Positions 45,503-53,975 of a stretch of DNA of 64,000 nucleotides are shown here, piece by piece. The translations under genes were made by a program, and so were the position numbers. The notes under the pieces are model-generated. The model had not been told where the DNA came from. It did no database searches and was given only the letters and a program-made list of their open reading frames with translations. The DNA lies in NCBI RefSeq assembly GCF_007997215.1, contig NZ_VORW01000003.1, positions 62,001 to 126,000 on the forward strand. The letters run 5' to 3'. Within the stretch, counting starts at the first letter, position 1. Each line of letters begins with the position of its first letter. The DNA is from Algoriphagus aquimarinus (lineage in GTDB: Bacteria > Bacteroidota > Bacteroidia > Cytophagales > Cyclobacteriaceae).

Positions 45503-46546
45503 ATGCTAAGCGAAAAAAGAAAAAACATCTACCTCGTCCTAGTTATCGCCTTCTCGGTGATGGCTATCTCTCTGAGTTTCTATTTCTATCAGATTTTATT
45601 CAGCCCCAATGCGCTGATTGATTCCAATCAGAACTACATGCTGAAGATCGGAAGTAACGACACGTACAAGACTGTTGCCAATCGACTATATGACGACCAC
45701 GTCGTGAATGATTTGGTGAGCTTTAGTTTTCTTGCCAAAGTATTGGGATATCAAGACAATGTAAAACCAGGGCTATACACTGTGGCTCCTAAGATGACCA
45801 ACCTGGAATTGATCAGAGTGCTTAGGTCTGGTAAGCAAAGCCCAATCCGTGTGACATTTAATAATGTGCGTACGAAGGAAGACTTGGCAGAGAAGATTAC
45901 GGCAAACATGGAGATTTCGGAAGAACAATTTCTACACTTGATTCAAGACTCTGTGTACATCAGAAAGTACAATTTTAACGAAGAGACTATCATGAGCATG
46001 TTTGTTCCAAACACTTATGAACTGTGGTGGAACACTAGCGCAGAAGCACTTTTCGACAGAATGTACAAGGAATATGAGAGCTTTTGGACAGATGAACGCA
46101 AGCAGAAAGCAAGCACAATGGGTCTAAACCAAACGGAGGTAAGCACCCTCGCGAGTATAGTACAAGCAGAAAGTCAAAAATCTGATGAGCGATCTAGAAT
46201 CGCAGGAGTTTATCTCAACAGACTTAAATTGGGGATGCCACTTCAAGCTGATCCAACCTTAGTTTTCGCTCTTGGAGATTTCGAAATAAAAAGAGTATTG
46301 AACGTCCACAAAGAAACCGACAGCCCATATAACACTTACATGTATGCTGGTCTACCTCCTGGACCTATTAACCTTCCAGACATCAACTCTTTGGACGCTG
46401 TACTGAATGCGGAAGATCACAGCTATTTATACTTCTGTGCCAAAGAGGACTTCTCGGGCTATCATTCTTTTGCCAGCACATTAGCGCAGCATAATGCCAA
46501 CGCTAGAAGATATCAGGCTGCACTTAACGCTGCGAAGATCTATTAA
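45503..46546 (+). CDS. mltG: endolytic transglycosylase MltG
   Basis: A 347-residue inner-membrane lytic transglycosylase that cuts nascent peptidoglycan and can end glycan chains. One N-terminal anchor (about 9-30) is followed by a LysM-like domain (about 45-115) and the YceG catalytic domain. The catalytic Glu is probably Glu223 in ASIVQAESQ, followed by RIAGVYLNRLKLGMPLQADPT and SPYNTYMYAGLPPGPI, which are family signatures. A TATTTTTG box ends 8 bases before the ATG, so the leader may be very short. It is followed by a thioesterase gene with a 2-base gap. Confidence 0.94.
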   Translation: MLSEKRKNIYLVLVIAFSVMAISLSFYFYQILFSPNALIDSNQNYMLKIGSNDTYKTVANRLYDDHVVNDLVSFSFLAKVLGYQDNVKPGLYTVAPKMTNLELIRVLRSGKQSPIRVTFNNVRTKEDLAEKITANMEISEEQFLHLIQDSVYIRKYNFNEETIMSMFVPNTYELWWNTSAEALFDRMYKEYESFWTDERKQKASTMGLNQTEVSTLASIVQAESQKSDERSRIAGVYLNRLKLGMPLQADPTLVFALGDFEIKRVLNVHKETDSPYNTYMYAGLPPGPINLPDINSLDAVLNAEDHSYLYFCAKEDFSGYHSFASTLAQHNANARRYQAALNAAKIY

Positions 46547-46548
46547 TT

Positions 46549-46965
46549 ATGTACAAAGCCGAAACCCAAATTCGAGTTAGATACGCTGAGACTGACCAGA
46601 TGAGTTATGTCTATTATGGCAACTATGCGATGTATTTCGAAGTAGCAAGAGTGGAAGCGATGCGAAGTATTGGGTTTTCATATAAGGAAATGGAAAACGA
46701 GGGAGTGATGATGCCAGTACTGGAAAGTCATTTTCGCTATATAAAACCAGGCAAATATGACGAACTTCTTACTGTCAAAACCACTATTCCCACACTGCCT
46801 GGCGTACGAATTCGATTTGAATACCAAGTTTTCAATGAACAGGAAGAATTGATCACTGAAGGATGGACAATACTTACTTTCCTCAAAAAAGAGAGTCACC
46901 GTCCGACTAGACCTCCACAGAATTTGTTAGCTTTATTGAAAGGGTATTTTCAAGAAGCAGGATAA
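46549..46965 (+). CDS. hotdog-fold acyl-CoA thioesterase (YbgC type)
   Basis: A 138-residue single hotdog-domain protein. The 4HBT/YbgC active-site segment RYAETDQMSYVYYGNYAMYFEVARVE lies at about residues 11-36; the Asp of AETDQM is the catalytic position, and the usual His of GVVYHxNY is replaced by the YYGNY form seen in many Bacteroidota homologues. It hydrolyses acyl-CoA thioesters; substrate chain length is not evident. It is encoded between mltG and a YihY-type gene with gaps of 2 and 1 bases, so it shares their transcript. Confidence 0.88.
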   Translation: MYKAETQIRVRYAETDQMSYVYYGNYAMYFEVARVEAMRSIGFSYKEMENEGVMMPVLESHFRYIKPGKYDELLTVKTTIPTLPGVRIRFEYQVFNEQEELITEGWTILTFLKKESHRPTRPPQNLLALLKGYFQEAG

Positions 46966-46966
46966 A

Positions 46967-47953
46967 GTGATCAAAACAAAAATCCTTAGGTTAGAAGTCC
47001 AGTTACTTTGGCAGGCTAGAAAGCTCAAAAAAATTCATTTCGGAGATCCTGATAAAAACATCTACGATGTAGGGAGAATATTTTTGATTCAGCTGCAAAA
47101 GGATGACATTATTGAGCGAGCAGGATCAATGGCATTCAGTTTTACGATTGCCCTTTTTCCGCTAATCCTTTTTCTATTGAACCTTATCCCCTATCTGCAG
47201 GATATATTCCCCTACATCACTACTCAGAATATATTATCCTTTATTCAAGAAATTCTTCCTGAAGAGGTATTTAGCCAATCGGAGAACACCATTATGGACA
47301 TTGTCTCTAAGCCGAGGCAAAGTATGCTTTCTTTGGGCTTTTTCTTTGCTTTGTTTGCATCCACTCAGGGAGTAATGTCCATGATGAACTCTTTCAATTC
47401 AGTATATCAGACCAAGGATAATCGAGGATTTCTTCAAAGTAGGGGCATCGCTGTAAGTATTGTGATGATTCTGGCGTTCACAGTGATCACTGCAAGCATA
47501 GTGATGATTGTAGGAGGCGTTCTCATCAGAAGACTTGATGAGATGCAGGTATTCAATTCTGGTTTTATGATTTTCTTATTTTCCAGTCTAAAATTCCTAA
47601 TCCTGTTGCTGATGTTCTACATCACGACAGCCTTTATTTTCCGATTTGCCCCGGCAGTTCATGACAAGTGGAATTTCTTTTCCACAGGAGCCAAATTAGC
47701 TGGACTTTTGATCACGTTTGGATTCTATGGATTTTCATTTTATCTGAACAATTTCGCCAGCTACAATAAACTTTATGGTTCGATCGGAACGTTGATAGCT
47801 CTGATGCTATGGCTGTTGATCACCTCCATTATAGTTATTGTATGCTTTGAAGTAAATGTGAGCCTGGATCTGGTAGATGAAAAGAAAAAGCGGGCAGGAA
47901 GCACAGAAATTGAGGAATTGGTAAGTGAGAAAAAGAAAGCAATGACAGAATAA
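46967..47953 (+). CDS. YihY/BrkB family inner-membrane protein
   Basis: A 328-residue protein with six predicted helices. SMAFSFTIALFPLILFLLNLIP at about 54-75 and FASTQGVMSMMNSFNSVYQ at about 130-148 are characteristic of the YihY/BrkB family, as is the FRFAPAVHDKWNFFSTGA segment near 223-240. The family's molecular role is not settled. The start is a GTG 1 base after the thioesterase stop; the next Met lies inside the conserved region, so GTG is the likely start. The C-terminal 30 residues are highly charged. Confidence 0.9.
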   Translation: MIKTKILRLEVQLLWQARKLKKIHFGDPDKNIYDVGRIFLIQLQKDDIIERAGSMAFSFTIALFPLILFLLNLIPYLQDIFPYITTQNILSFIQEILPEEVFSQSENTIMDIVSKPRQSMLSLGFFFALFASTQGVMSMMNSFNSVYQTKDNRGFLQSRGIAVSIVMILAFTVITASIVMIVGGVLIRRLDEMQVFNSGFMIFLFSSLKFLILLLMFYITTAFIFRFAPAVHDKWNFFSTGAKLAGLLITFGFYGFSFYLNNFASYNKLYGSIGTLIALMLWLLITSIIVIVCFEVNVSLDLVDEKKKRAGSTEIEELVSEKKKAMTE

Positions 47954-48160
47954 GCTTTTCTTTCTTAGCGATGTTGTACGCTATTCCAATCCGACAAGAT
48001 GGTTCATATAGATAAGCTAAGACCTCCTTACTTACTACACGTTAGAAGAAGTATATCTCTAGAAAGCTAACAATTCATTGAAAAAGGCTATTAAACCAGA
48101 ATAATTTAAAAATTAATCCCTAAGCAATCAGAAGGTTAGCAGAAAAAGACAAAATGTATT

Positions 48161-48190
48161 TTGCAAAAGTTTACAATTATCCTACTTTTG
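48161..48190 (+). promoter_or_regulatory. Bacteroidota-type promoter of tRNA-Ser
   Basis: TTG at 48161-48163 and TACTTTTG at 48183-48190 with 19 bases between them match the Bacteroidota consensus, 35 bases before the mature tRNA. Confidence 0.75.
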
Positions 48191-48225
48191 CAATCCTAAT
48201 CGGGCACAAAACCTGATGACGACCT

Positions 48226-48310
48226 AGAGGAATGGCAGAGCGGTCGAATGCGGCGGTCTTGAAAACCGTTGTACCGTGAGGTACCGGGGGTTCGAATCCC
48301 TCTTCCTCTG
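48226..48310 (+). tRNA. tRNA-Ser (TGA)
   Basis: The acceptor stem AGAGGAA pairs perfectly with TTCCTCT. The anticodon stem GCGGT/ACCGT closes loop CTTGAAA with anticodon TGA at 48260-48262. A long variable arm (GTACCGTGAGGTAC) is present as in class II tRNAs, and the T arm reads GGGTTCGAATCCC. Discriminator is G and CCA is not encoded. Length is 85 nt. Confidence 0.95.
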
Positions 48311-48313
48311 CAT

Positions 48314-48347
48314 AGCGCTAAAGTTTAACGACTTTAGCGCTTTTTTT
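48314..48347 (+). terminator. tRNA-Ser terminator
   Basis: AGCGCTAAAGT and ACTTTAGCGCT pair over 11 bases around a 6-nt loop, followed by seven T. It starts 3 bases after the tRNA. Confidence 0.88.
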
Positions 48348-48731
48348 ATGCCTAATTTTCAATCATTAGCGGTAATATCTATTAAGAGAAAATCATTTCA
48401 ACAAAAAATTATAAGCCAAAGAGCTAGCAGAACTTCATTTTTAAAGCTGAAGTATCCTTTTACATGCCATTAGTCGTCGAAAAATCAATAGAAGCATTTA
48501 CACTTAATCTTCCTGAACTATTTCTGATGTCAAAACTATTCCTTTTTTTATTCACTTACCCTCAAAAGGGATATTCTGCTCACCGCACTAGAGAAATCTA
48601 GTTAAATATATCATCGCCTTTTCAAATCCCTTCCCCGACAGATTCCTGCAATTCAACTATAGGTAATCTGCGCCCAACTGCGTTTTTAATTTTTTAAAAC
48701 TAAAAGCAACGACATTTATAAAAAAAACGAA
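48348..48731. other. 384-base AT-rich gap before the phosphorelay genes
   Basis: No credible gene, repeat or strong hairpin is visible. It must carry the promoter for the following four genes, but I find no full TTTG-N19-TAnnTTTG match. Confidence 0.45.
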
Positions 48732-49139
48732 TTGAGGATTTTACTAATAGATGATGATTTACTCGAACAAGCCAGATTTAGTCAAACTATATCTCTGTTA
48801 CAAGTGGACTACACTTTAATCCAGGCAGAGGACGGACAAGTAGCCTTGGATATTCTAAAAGAAACAAAAAGCCTCCCAGATGTAATTTTGCTAGACTTGA
48901 ATATGCCTAGACTTAATGGCATTGAGTTCCTAAAAATAATAAAATCAATACCCAGACTAAAATCAATACCGATAGTAGCATTCTCTACTTCTACTAATTT
49001 ATCAGACATAAATACTTGCTATCACTTAGGTATAGCCAGTTTTATACACAAGTCTTTGAAACCAAAAACATATACAAATACTATAAGAATATTAATTAAC
49101 TATTGGAGTATAAATATAATCGCACTGAATAAATCTTAG
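48732..49139 (+). CDS. single-domain response regulator (receiver)
   Basis: A 135-residue stand-alone receiver domain. The acidic pocket is IDDD (residues 6-9), the phosphoacceptor is Asp55 in ILLDLNMP, the switch Ser is Ser85 in VAFSTS and the conserved Lys is Lys107 in FIHKSLKP. All are intact, so it can accept and pass a phosphoryl group. There is no output domain. It resembles the Rcp-type receivers that partner with phytochrome-like kinases. The start is a TTG (MRILLIDDD), the only plausible one. It opens a tandem block with an ATPase-like remnant, an Hpt-like protein and a LytTR regulator. Confidence 0.9.
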   Translation: MRILLIDDDLLEQARFSQTISLLQVDYTLIQAEDGQVALDILKETKSLPDVILLDLNMPRLNGIEFLKIIKSIPRLKSIPIVAFSTSTNLSDINTCYHLGIASFIHKSLKPKTYTNTIRILINYWSINIIALNKS

Positions 49140-49178
49140 AAGAGTAAGTTGTTTAATACCCAAGCCTTGCCCCGAATA

Positions 49179-49583
49179 ATGACTTTAAAACCAATCAAAA
49201 GTATGGTCAATACATATGACATAAATACATCCTTTTCAGCATTAAATAATGAAGAGCAAATAATAGATAGCTACGAATTATTGGAAAGCCTGATAATTGA
49301 TTTGGAGGGGCAAGGCACTATTCGTTTCAAACGGGACATCATCTTACCATTCATCAAAGGAAATCCTAGCAACATAGAAAAGGCCTTCAAAGAATTTCTT
49401 GTTAATGCAATGAGCTTACTGCAAGGACAAATCGAAACTATTGAGATCATACATATAAGGAATCGCCATTCATGGATCTTCGGCTTGTTGGTTCAGGATT
49501 TAACCTCCGGCGAGGTTTTTAAAGAAAAAAAAGAGAATAAAAAACTTCTATCGGAATTGAAGCTTGTAATTTCGAAGAAGTAA
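49179..49583 (+). CDS. degenerate HATPase-like protein
   Basis: A 134-residue protein with ATG at 49179 (a TTG at 49149 is also in frame). Its middle resembles the ATP-binding domain of histidine kinases: the lead-in LPFIKGNPSNIE and an N-box-like EKAFKEFLVNAMSLL (67-81, Asn76 kept) are clear. The G1 box is reduced to QDLTSG (106-111, usually DNGxGI) and the C-terminal LKLVISKK (127-134) sits where GxGLGLAISKK is expected, with the glycines lost. There is no phosphoacceptor His box. ATP binding is therefore doubtful. This reading is my own pattern match and needs a profile search. It lies between a receiver and an Hpt-like gene, 39 and 34 bases away. Confidence 0.6.
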   Translation: MTLKPIKSMVNTYDINTSFSALNNEEQIIDSYELLESLIIDLEGQGTIRFKRDIILPFIKGNPSNIEKAFKEFLVNAMSLLQGQIETIEIIHIRNRHSWIFGLLVQDLTSGEVFKEKKENKKLLSELKLVISKK

Positions 49584-49617
49584 CACGTAAGTTTCGAGAC
49601 ATTTACATCAGAATAAA

Positions 49618-49992
49618 ATGCTTATGAACCCCCATCACTTACACTTGGAACTCCCTTCCCTTAGTTATTTAAAGTTTTTATCAAACGGCAATAAAAATTT
49701 TGCAATAAAATTACTTCAGATTCTAAAAGACGAACTCCCAGAAGAATTAGATAGTTACAACAAGGCTTTAAAATCAAAAAATCACTTTAGGGCAGCAGAA
49801 ATAGTGCATAAAATCAATCACAAGATTGCTTTTTTTCAAATGGAACAAAGTTCTCTGCTCGCAACTGAGCACGAATTAGCATTAAGAGAGGGAAAACTAA
49901 ATTATCAAGAATATTTTCTGGGAATCGTAACAAAAATTCTTAAATTTATCCCAGAATTTATTGAAGAACCGCATGAACTGCATAGTCGTTGA
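49618..49992 (+). CDS. Hpt-like histidine phosphotransfer protein
   Basis: A 124-residue all-helical protein. LKFLSNGNKNFAIKLLQILKDELPEEL followed by DSYNKALKSKNHFRAAEIVHKIN is the Hpt pattern, with His64 in the VHKINH segment as candidate phosphosite. The usual HxLKG is changed here to HKINH, so the Lys and Gly after the His are missing. The helices before and after match Hpt spacing. An ATG three codons in is an alternative start. Its 3' end overlaps the LytTR gene start by 20 bases, so the two proteins are probably made together and may act in a relay. Confidence 0.7.
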   Translation: MLMNPHHLHLELPSLSYLKFLSNGNKNFAIKLLQILKDELPEELDSYNKALKSKNHFRAAEIVHKINHKIAFFQMEQSSLLATEHELALREGKLNYQEYFLGIVTKILKFIPEFIEEPHELHSR

Positions 49993-50674
49993 CGACGAAA
50001 GTGTGTCAAGAGAAATTTTAGCTTTTTTATGCTCCCAGGAGCCTAATCTTGAGGTGGTAGGCACTTTTACGAATGCCATGGATGCATTCATATTTCTTAA
50101 CAAGGAACAAGTTGACTTGATATTTCTAGACATCCATATGCCTGGCTTTTCTGGCTTTGATTTCTTGCAAACATTAAAAGGTTCTTCACAAATTATTTTA
50201 ACCACTTCCGACAAAGAATCTGCCCTAAAAGCCTTTGAATATGAGAATATTGTTGCCTTTTTGATCAAGCCAATTGACCCTAATAGATTCAAAAAGGCTA
50301 TTTTAAAAGTAGAAAAAATACTGAATATTCCTTCGGTCGAAACATCAACCTATTCAAAAGGCATTAGTCAATTTTATATTAATATTGACAAACGATTAAT
50401 TAAGCTTAATTCTGAGGATGTAAACATGATCGAAGCTAAAGGAGATTATGTTTTGATCCACCTCGATGACAAAGAGTATAGAGTTCACACTACCCTTTCC
50501 AAAATTAAAACAAAACTTCCCTCCGAATTCTTTTTCCAGGTTCACCGATCTTATATTATCAACTTAAGCAAAATCATAGACATACAGGACAACACGATTT
50601 TAATCCAAAAATTTGTGATTCCAATAAGTAGATCCCGACGAGCAGAATTAATGAATAAATTAAATCTTATATAA
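49973..50674 (+). CDS. LytTR-family response regulator
   Basis: A 233-residue regulator: receiver domain (about 1-120) with acidic pocket VVDDE (5-9), phosphoacceptor Asp53 in IFLDIHMP, Thr in ILTTS and Lys in FLIKPID; then a LytTR DNA-binding domain (about 135-233) with IEAKGDYVLIH, the VHRSYIIN block and ISRSRRAELM. All receiver residues are intact. I prefer the ATG at 49973 (MNCIVVDDES); a TTG four codons upstream also works. LytTR proteins of this layout usually answer to LytS-type kinases, but none is near. It is the output of the four-gene block. Confidence 0.92.
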   Translation: MNCIVVDDESVSREILAFLCSQEPNLEVVGTFTNAMDAFIFLNKEQVDLIFLDIHMPGFSGFDFLQTLKGSSQIILTTSDKESALKAFEYENIVAFLIKPIDPNRFKKAILKVEKILNIPSVETSTYSKGISQFYINIDKRLIKLNSEDVNMIEAKGDYVLIHLDDKEYRVHTTLSKIKTKLPSEFFFQVHRSYIINLSKIIDIQDNTILIQKFVIPISRSRRAELMNKLNLI

Positions 50675-50773
50675 GATCTAGTGCAAGCCAAGGCTTATGA
50701 TATTAGTATTTTTTTTTTGAATCAAGTAGCTTCTCTACCACTTTGAGAACTGAAAAATAGGCAGATCACTCAT

Positions 50774-51352
50774 TTAGCTCAGCTTCTCCCAGTACCTCAA
50801 CTTGCCTTTGTTACTGAATTTAATCAGCAAGTAGTCGGCCGGGATCTCGGTAGCATCACCGCAGTAAGTGACGATTCTGGTACCGATGGGCAACCCATCA
50901 AATTTATCTCTGATTATTGTGATTAAAGAATGGTACAGCTCGAGGTTGATACGATTATCTTTGTCCAGCTTATCTGTGAGATTGATGTTTTCTTCAAAGG
51001 AATTGAAAAAATAAAAGGCATCATAATTACTGAAATCAAGATTAATCAAATCATCATGAATAAAATTTAGATTTTGAAGATGAAACTTAGCTGCTAGTTT
51101 TCGTGAAATCTGAACAAGATTCTCGCGCTGCTCTACCCCTGTAATTTTAATCTCCACATTTGCCGCAGCGATCAAACAGAACTTTCCAGTTCCAGAACCT
51201 AAATCCAAAATGGATTTGCCTTCAATTCCGCACAAAAATTCCACAGCTTTCTTAGCTACATCCACTGGCGTCCAGTGTGTACTGGAAAGTTTTCTAATTT
51301 TAATTGGATAAAGTGCATCAAATTCTTCATCCTTCATCTCTCTCAATTCCAT
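50774..51352 (-). CDS. class I SAM-dependent methyltransferase
   Basis: A 192-residue Rossmann-fold methyltransferase. The SAM motif I ILDLGSGTGKFCLIAA lies at about 48-63, the second-strand acidic residue in TGVEQRENL at 75-83, and a DLINLDFSNYDAFYFFNSFEEN segment near 102-123 corresponds to motif IV. It has no catalytic NPPY or Cys motif that would point to a nucleic acid base or protein target. The substrate is unknown. It stands alone on minus, facing the phosphorelay genes tail to tail. Confidence 0.82.
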   Translation of the reverse strand: MELREMKDEEFDALYPIKIRKLSSTHWTPVDVAKKAVEFLCGIEGKSILDLGSGTGKFCLIAAANVEIKITGVEQRENLVQISRKLAAKFHLQNLNFIHDDLINLDFSNYDAFYFFNSFEENINLTDKLDKDNRINLELYHSLITIIRDKFDGLPIGTRIVTYCGDATEIPADYLLIKFSNKGKLRYWEKLS

Positions 51353-51430
51353 AGCCTACCCCAAAAAGAAGCTGAACTCTTAAACATATTTTAAAATTAA
51401 AACCTTCCTTAGTATTTCAAACCTAGAGAA

Positions 51431-51913
51431 ATGCACAGCTTCCTGAAAACCTATCTGGTTTTTATTTTTATTATTTTCACTATTTCCGCAACTGCCCAGC
51501 AGCAAACGGAGCTTTTAAAGATTTCAAAATTCGTAGATGGAGACACTTTTTGGGTGATTAATGAGGATGGAATAAATGAAAAAATCCGATTGATTGGGAT
51601 CGATACCCCAGAAGCCAGAAGAACAGGGAGGACAGAAATTGAATATTTTGGAAAAGAAGCCTCAGCATATGTGAAGATGCTTCTCACCGGTAAAAAAGTA
51701 AGGCTCGTATATGATGTTGGGAGATATGACCGCTACAAAAGAACTTTGGCCTATGTTTATCTAGAAGATGGCAGATTTTTAAATGCTTTGTTAGTAAAAG
51801 ACGGGTATGCAACTGCGGCTACTTTCCCTCCAAATGTCAAGTATGCGGAGTATTTCAAAAAACTTGAAAAAGAAGCCCGTAGCCAAAAAGTAGGCATGTG
51901 GTCAATAGACTGA
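51431..51913 (+). CDS. secreted staphylococcal-nuclease-like thermonuclease
   Basis: A 160-residue secreted nuclease with an SNase fold. A signal peptide (about 1-22, ending ATAQ) precedes FVDGDTF (34-40), then Arg53 in KIRLIGIDTPE with Asp58 and Glu61, and Arg104 in DRYKRTLAYVY, which correspond to the Arg/Asp/Glu/Arg catalytic set of micrococcal nuclease. It should cut DNA or RNA with calcium outside the cytoplasm. Length is normal for a single SNase domain. Nothing in the neighbourhood suggests a more specific role. Confidence 0.92.
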   Translation: MHSFLKTYLVFIFIIFTISATAQQQTELLKISKFVDGDTFWVINEDGINEKIRLIGIDTPEARRTGRTEIEYFGKEASAYVKMLLTGKKVRLVYDVGRYDRYKRTLAYVYLEDGRFLNALLVKDGYATAATFPPNVKYAEYFKKLEKEARSQKVGMWSID

Positions 51914-52218
51914 TTAGTCTCATGTTATTTTTCCTATCTCACTTAACAGATCAAAGCTACCCTTTCCACTTTCTTATTTGTAAGAAAGCATAGCAGTATA
52001 GGAGTGACCCTTAGATGATCTTCGTTTACATTTTTTTTCAATAGAAATCAGAAAACACAAATCCGCTGTAGCGTTCTGGTAGAATAAGCATTCTACCCGA
52101 TAACAAAACCACTATTATTTTGAATACAACTACCCTGGTTCTGCCGATTCTGCGAGAAAAACTGTCCGATATTATGGCGGGATTTAGCCAATAAAAAGGT
52201 ATTTGAAGCCCGCCTAAC
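51914..52218. other. 305-base gap with no evident feature
   Basis: No credible frame, RNA gene, hairpin or consensus promoter was found between the nuclease and DinB genes, which converge on it. Confidence 0.4.
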
Positions 52219-52662
52219 TCATCGTTTAAAGTAGATGAAATCGCTGGGTATTGCCTCCATTCCTACTTCACGCATAAGCATAGCTATCTGCCCTCTGTGA
52301 TACGTACCATGATTGATCAAATGCGTCAAAATATCAGAGATCCTATTGCTATAATCGTCCCCTAGGGAATTGGTATAGCTAATGACTTCATCCAGATTAC
52401 TATCTTCACAAATCCTCTTACTTGCTTCATAATTGGCAGAATCCATAGATTCCATAAAACCAATTGGAACGGGTTCCCAAGGACCTTTCGAAAGCTTAAT
52501 CCTATCAATTCTTGAGTTCCAGATTTCATGAGCTCTCAGAACATGACCAAGCAAGCGGAGAATTCTCGGATCCAAATTTTCCTGAGCTCCCACCAGCTTC
52601 TCTATCAAGGCTTGATTGCATTGATAATTGTATTCAAATAAGTTCTTGAAGTACTCCTTCAT
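52219..52662 (-). CDS. DinB family metalloprotein
   Basis: A 147-residue four-helix protein of the DinB/YfiT superfamily. The metal-binding histidines fit GHVLRAHEIW (His near 46) and LINHGTYHRGQIAMLMREVG (His near 117 and 121), the last being the family's C-terminal signature. Members act as thiol-dependent transferases or hydrolases; the substrate is unknown and a DNA-damage role is not implied. It starts 4 bases inside the end of the SGNH hydrolase gene (ATGA overlap), so both belong to one transcript. Confidence 0.88.
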   Translation of the reverse strand: MKEYFKNLFEYNYQCNQALIEKLVGAQENLDPRILRLLGHVLRAHEIWNSRIDRIKLSKGPWEPVPIGFMESMDSANYEASKRICEDSNLDEVISYTNSLGDDYSNRISDILTHLINHGTYHRGQIAMLMREVGMEAIPSDFIYFKR

Positions 52663-53756
52663 TTTAATATCTCTTTTAATTTTTTAGCATAAGCAGAAGC
52701 ATACTTTGACATCCCCAAATCTGTCGGGTGTGTTCCATCCACAAAATCCTCCGTCCCCAAGCCAATTTCATCTTTGGTTAATGTATAAATCCCAGTAACT
52801 CCTTGCTCATTCAATAAAGCAAAACTTTCCTTAAGCCAGCTATTCAAGTTTTCATAAATCTCAGCTCGAGGTTTATAGACCAAGCCATCAGAATATCCTG
52901 CATGTTCGGTCAATAAAATTGGTGTGTCAGGATTTTTAGCACGAAGAGTGGTTACTGCATAGCTGATCTTTTCTTTTATATCACCTGAACTGAACCCCGC
53001 TCCTGGGCCTAGATTTGGCAGACAGTCTAAGATGAAAATTGCAGGATCGATCTGAGAGACGTATTCGATCACTTCTTTCTCCATTCTACCATTTCCGGAA
53101 AATGCCAAATTGATCATTGGCATATTCATTTCCCTTGCCACAATATTTGTCCAAGCCATACCTGGTCTAGAAGCGCAGGCTCCCTGAGCAATGGAAGTAC
53201 CATATACTAAAATTGGCTTTTCCGTTCTTTTCGGAGTGAACTCAAAATTTTTATTTGCTGGCACTCCAATCTCCAAACCATTCAACCCATTATAAAGAGG
53301 CAGGAAAAGCTGAAATTCTTTTTGTATTCCAGATTCATTATCTAACTGAAACTGATACGTTACCTTTTCGCCAAACTTGTAATTCCCTCTTACCCATAAC
53401 AACTTACCAGAACCATCTTTTACATACAGATCCACCCCACTTACGCCAGTCGCTGCCATATGCGGCATTTCCAATCGAGATGAAGTCGGAGTATAAGAAA
53501 CTTGGATTTCCGGACTATCAGAGGTAAAGCGCAGAGCTAGACCTGTGGTCTGTCTGGACAAATTCCACACAGGTAGTCTGACTATGTTTTCAGCAGAATC
53601 AGGCAGGCGATTAAATCCAATATCCTCCCAACCTCTGCCTTCAAGCGCTTGCATCATCTCTGGACCATCACTGTACCATCGGATTTCCTGTGCCTGAGAA
53701 GCATTTGCTATGAGATATAAAAATGTGAGCAGTGTAAGTTTAAAGGACTTGTTCAT
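52659..53756 (-). CDS. secreted SGNH/GDSL hydrolase
   Basis: A 365-residue exported esterase. With the ATG at 53756 the signal peptide is about 1-22 (ANASQA). Residues about 25-175 form an N-terminal beta domain with the GVDLY motif (107-111) of the GxDLY family; the catalytic domain follows with VYGTSIAQG (nucleophile Ser188), FSGNGRM (block for Gly/Asn) and DGTHPTDLG (Asp-His pair) near the C-terminus. It is expected to deacylate glycans or similar esters outside the cell. The upstream in-frame ATG at 53798 gives a longer, less convincing leader. Confidence 0.9.
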   Translation of the reverse strand: MNKSFKLTLLTFLYLIANASQAQEIRWYSDGPEMMQALEGRGWEDIGFNRLPDSAENIVRLPVWNLSRQTTGLALRFTSDSPEIQVSYTPTSSRLEMPHMAATGVSGVDLYVKDGSGKLLWVRGNYKFGEKVTYQFQLDNESGIQKEFQLFLPLYNGLNGLEIGVPANKNFEFTPKRTEKPILVYGTSIAQGACASRPGMAWTNIVAREMNMPMINLAFSGNGRMEKEVIEYVSQIDPAIFILDCLPNLGPGAGFSSGDIKEKISYAVTTLRAKNPDTPILLTEHAGYSDGLVYKPRAEIYENLNSWLKESFALLNEQGVTGIYTLTKDEIGLGTEDFVDGTHPTDLGMSKYASAYAKKLKEILK

Positions 53757-53975
53757 CCTATAAACATAAGATTTTGAGAGGAAAGGATACATATGCACAG
53801 ACTCATTTTTTCACTGAAAACACGATGAGATGGATTAACTTATTGCGTATAAAAATTTTGCTTATTTGGAAGTGAACGAGCTTATCTCCTACCTTTTATC
53901 ATTCATCTATTCCCATTTCATATCTTTTCCTTAATTTGATTTTTATATCTTAAATCCCTATTAACCTCCAATCCT

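Noticed and set aside
48276..48473. 65-codon plus frame
   Set aside because: It starts inside tRNA-Ser and crosses its terminator; no ribosome site and no organised sequence.
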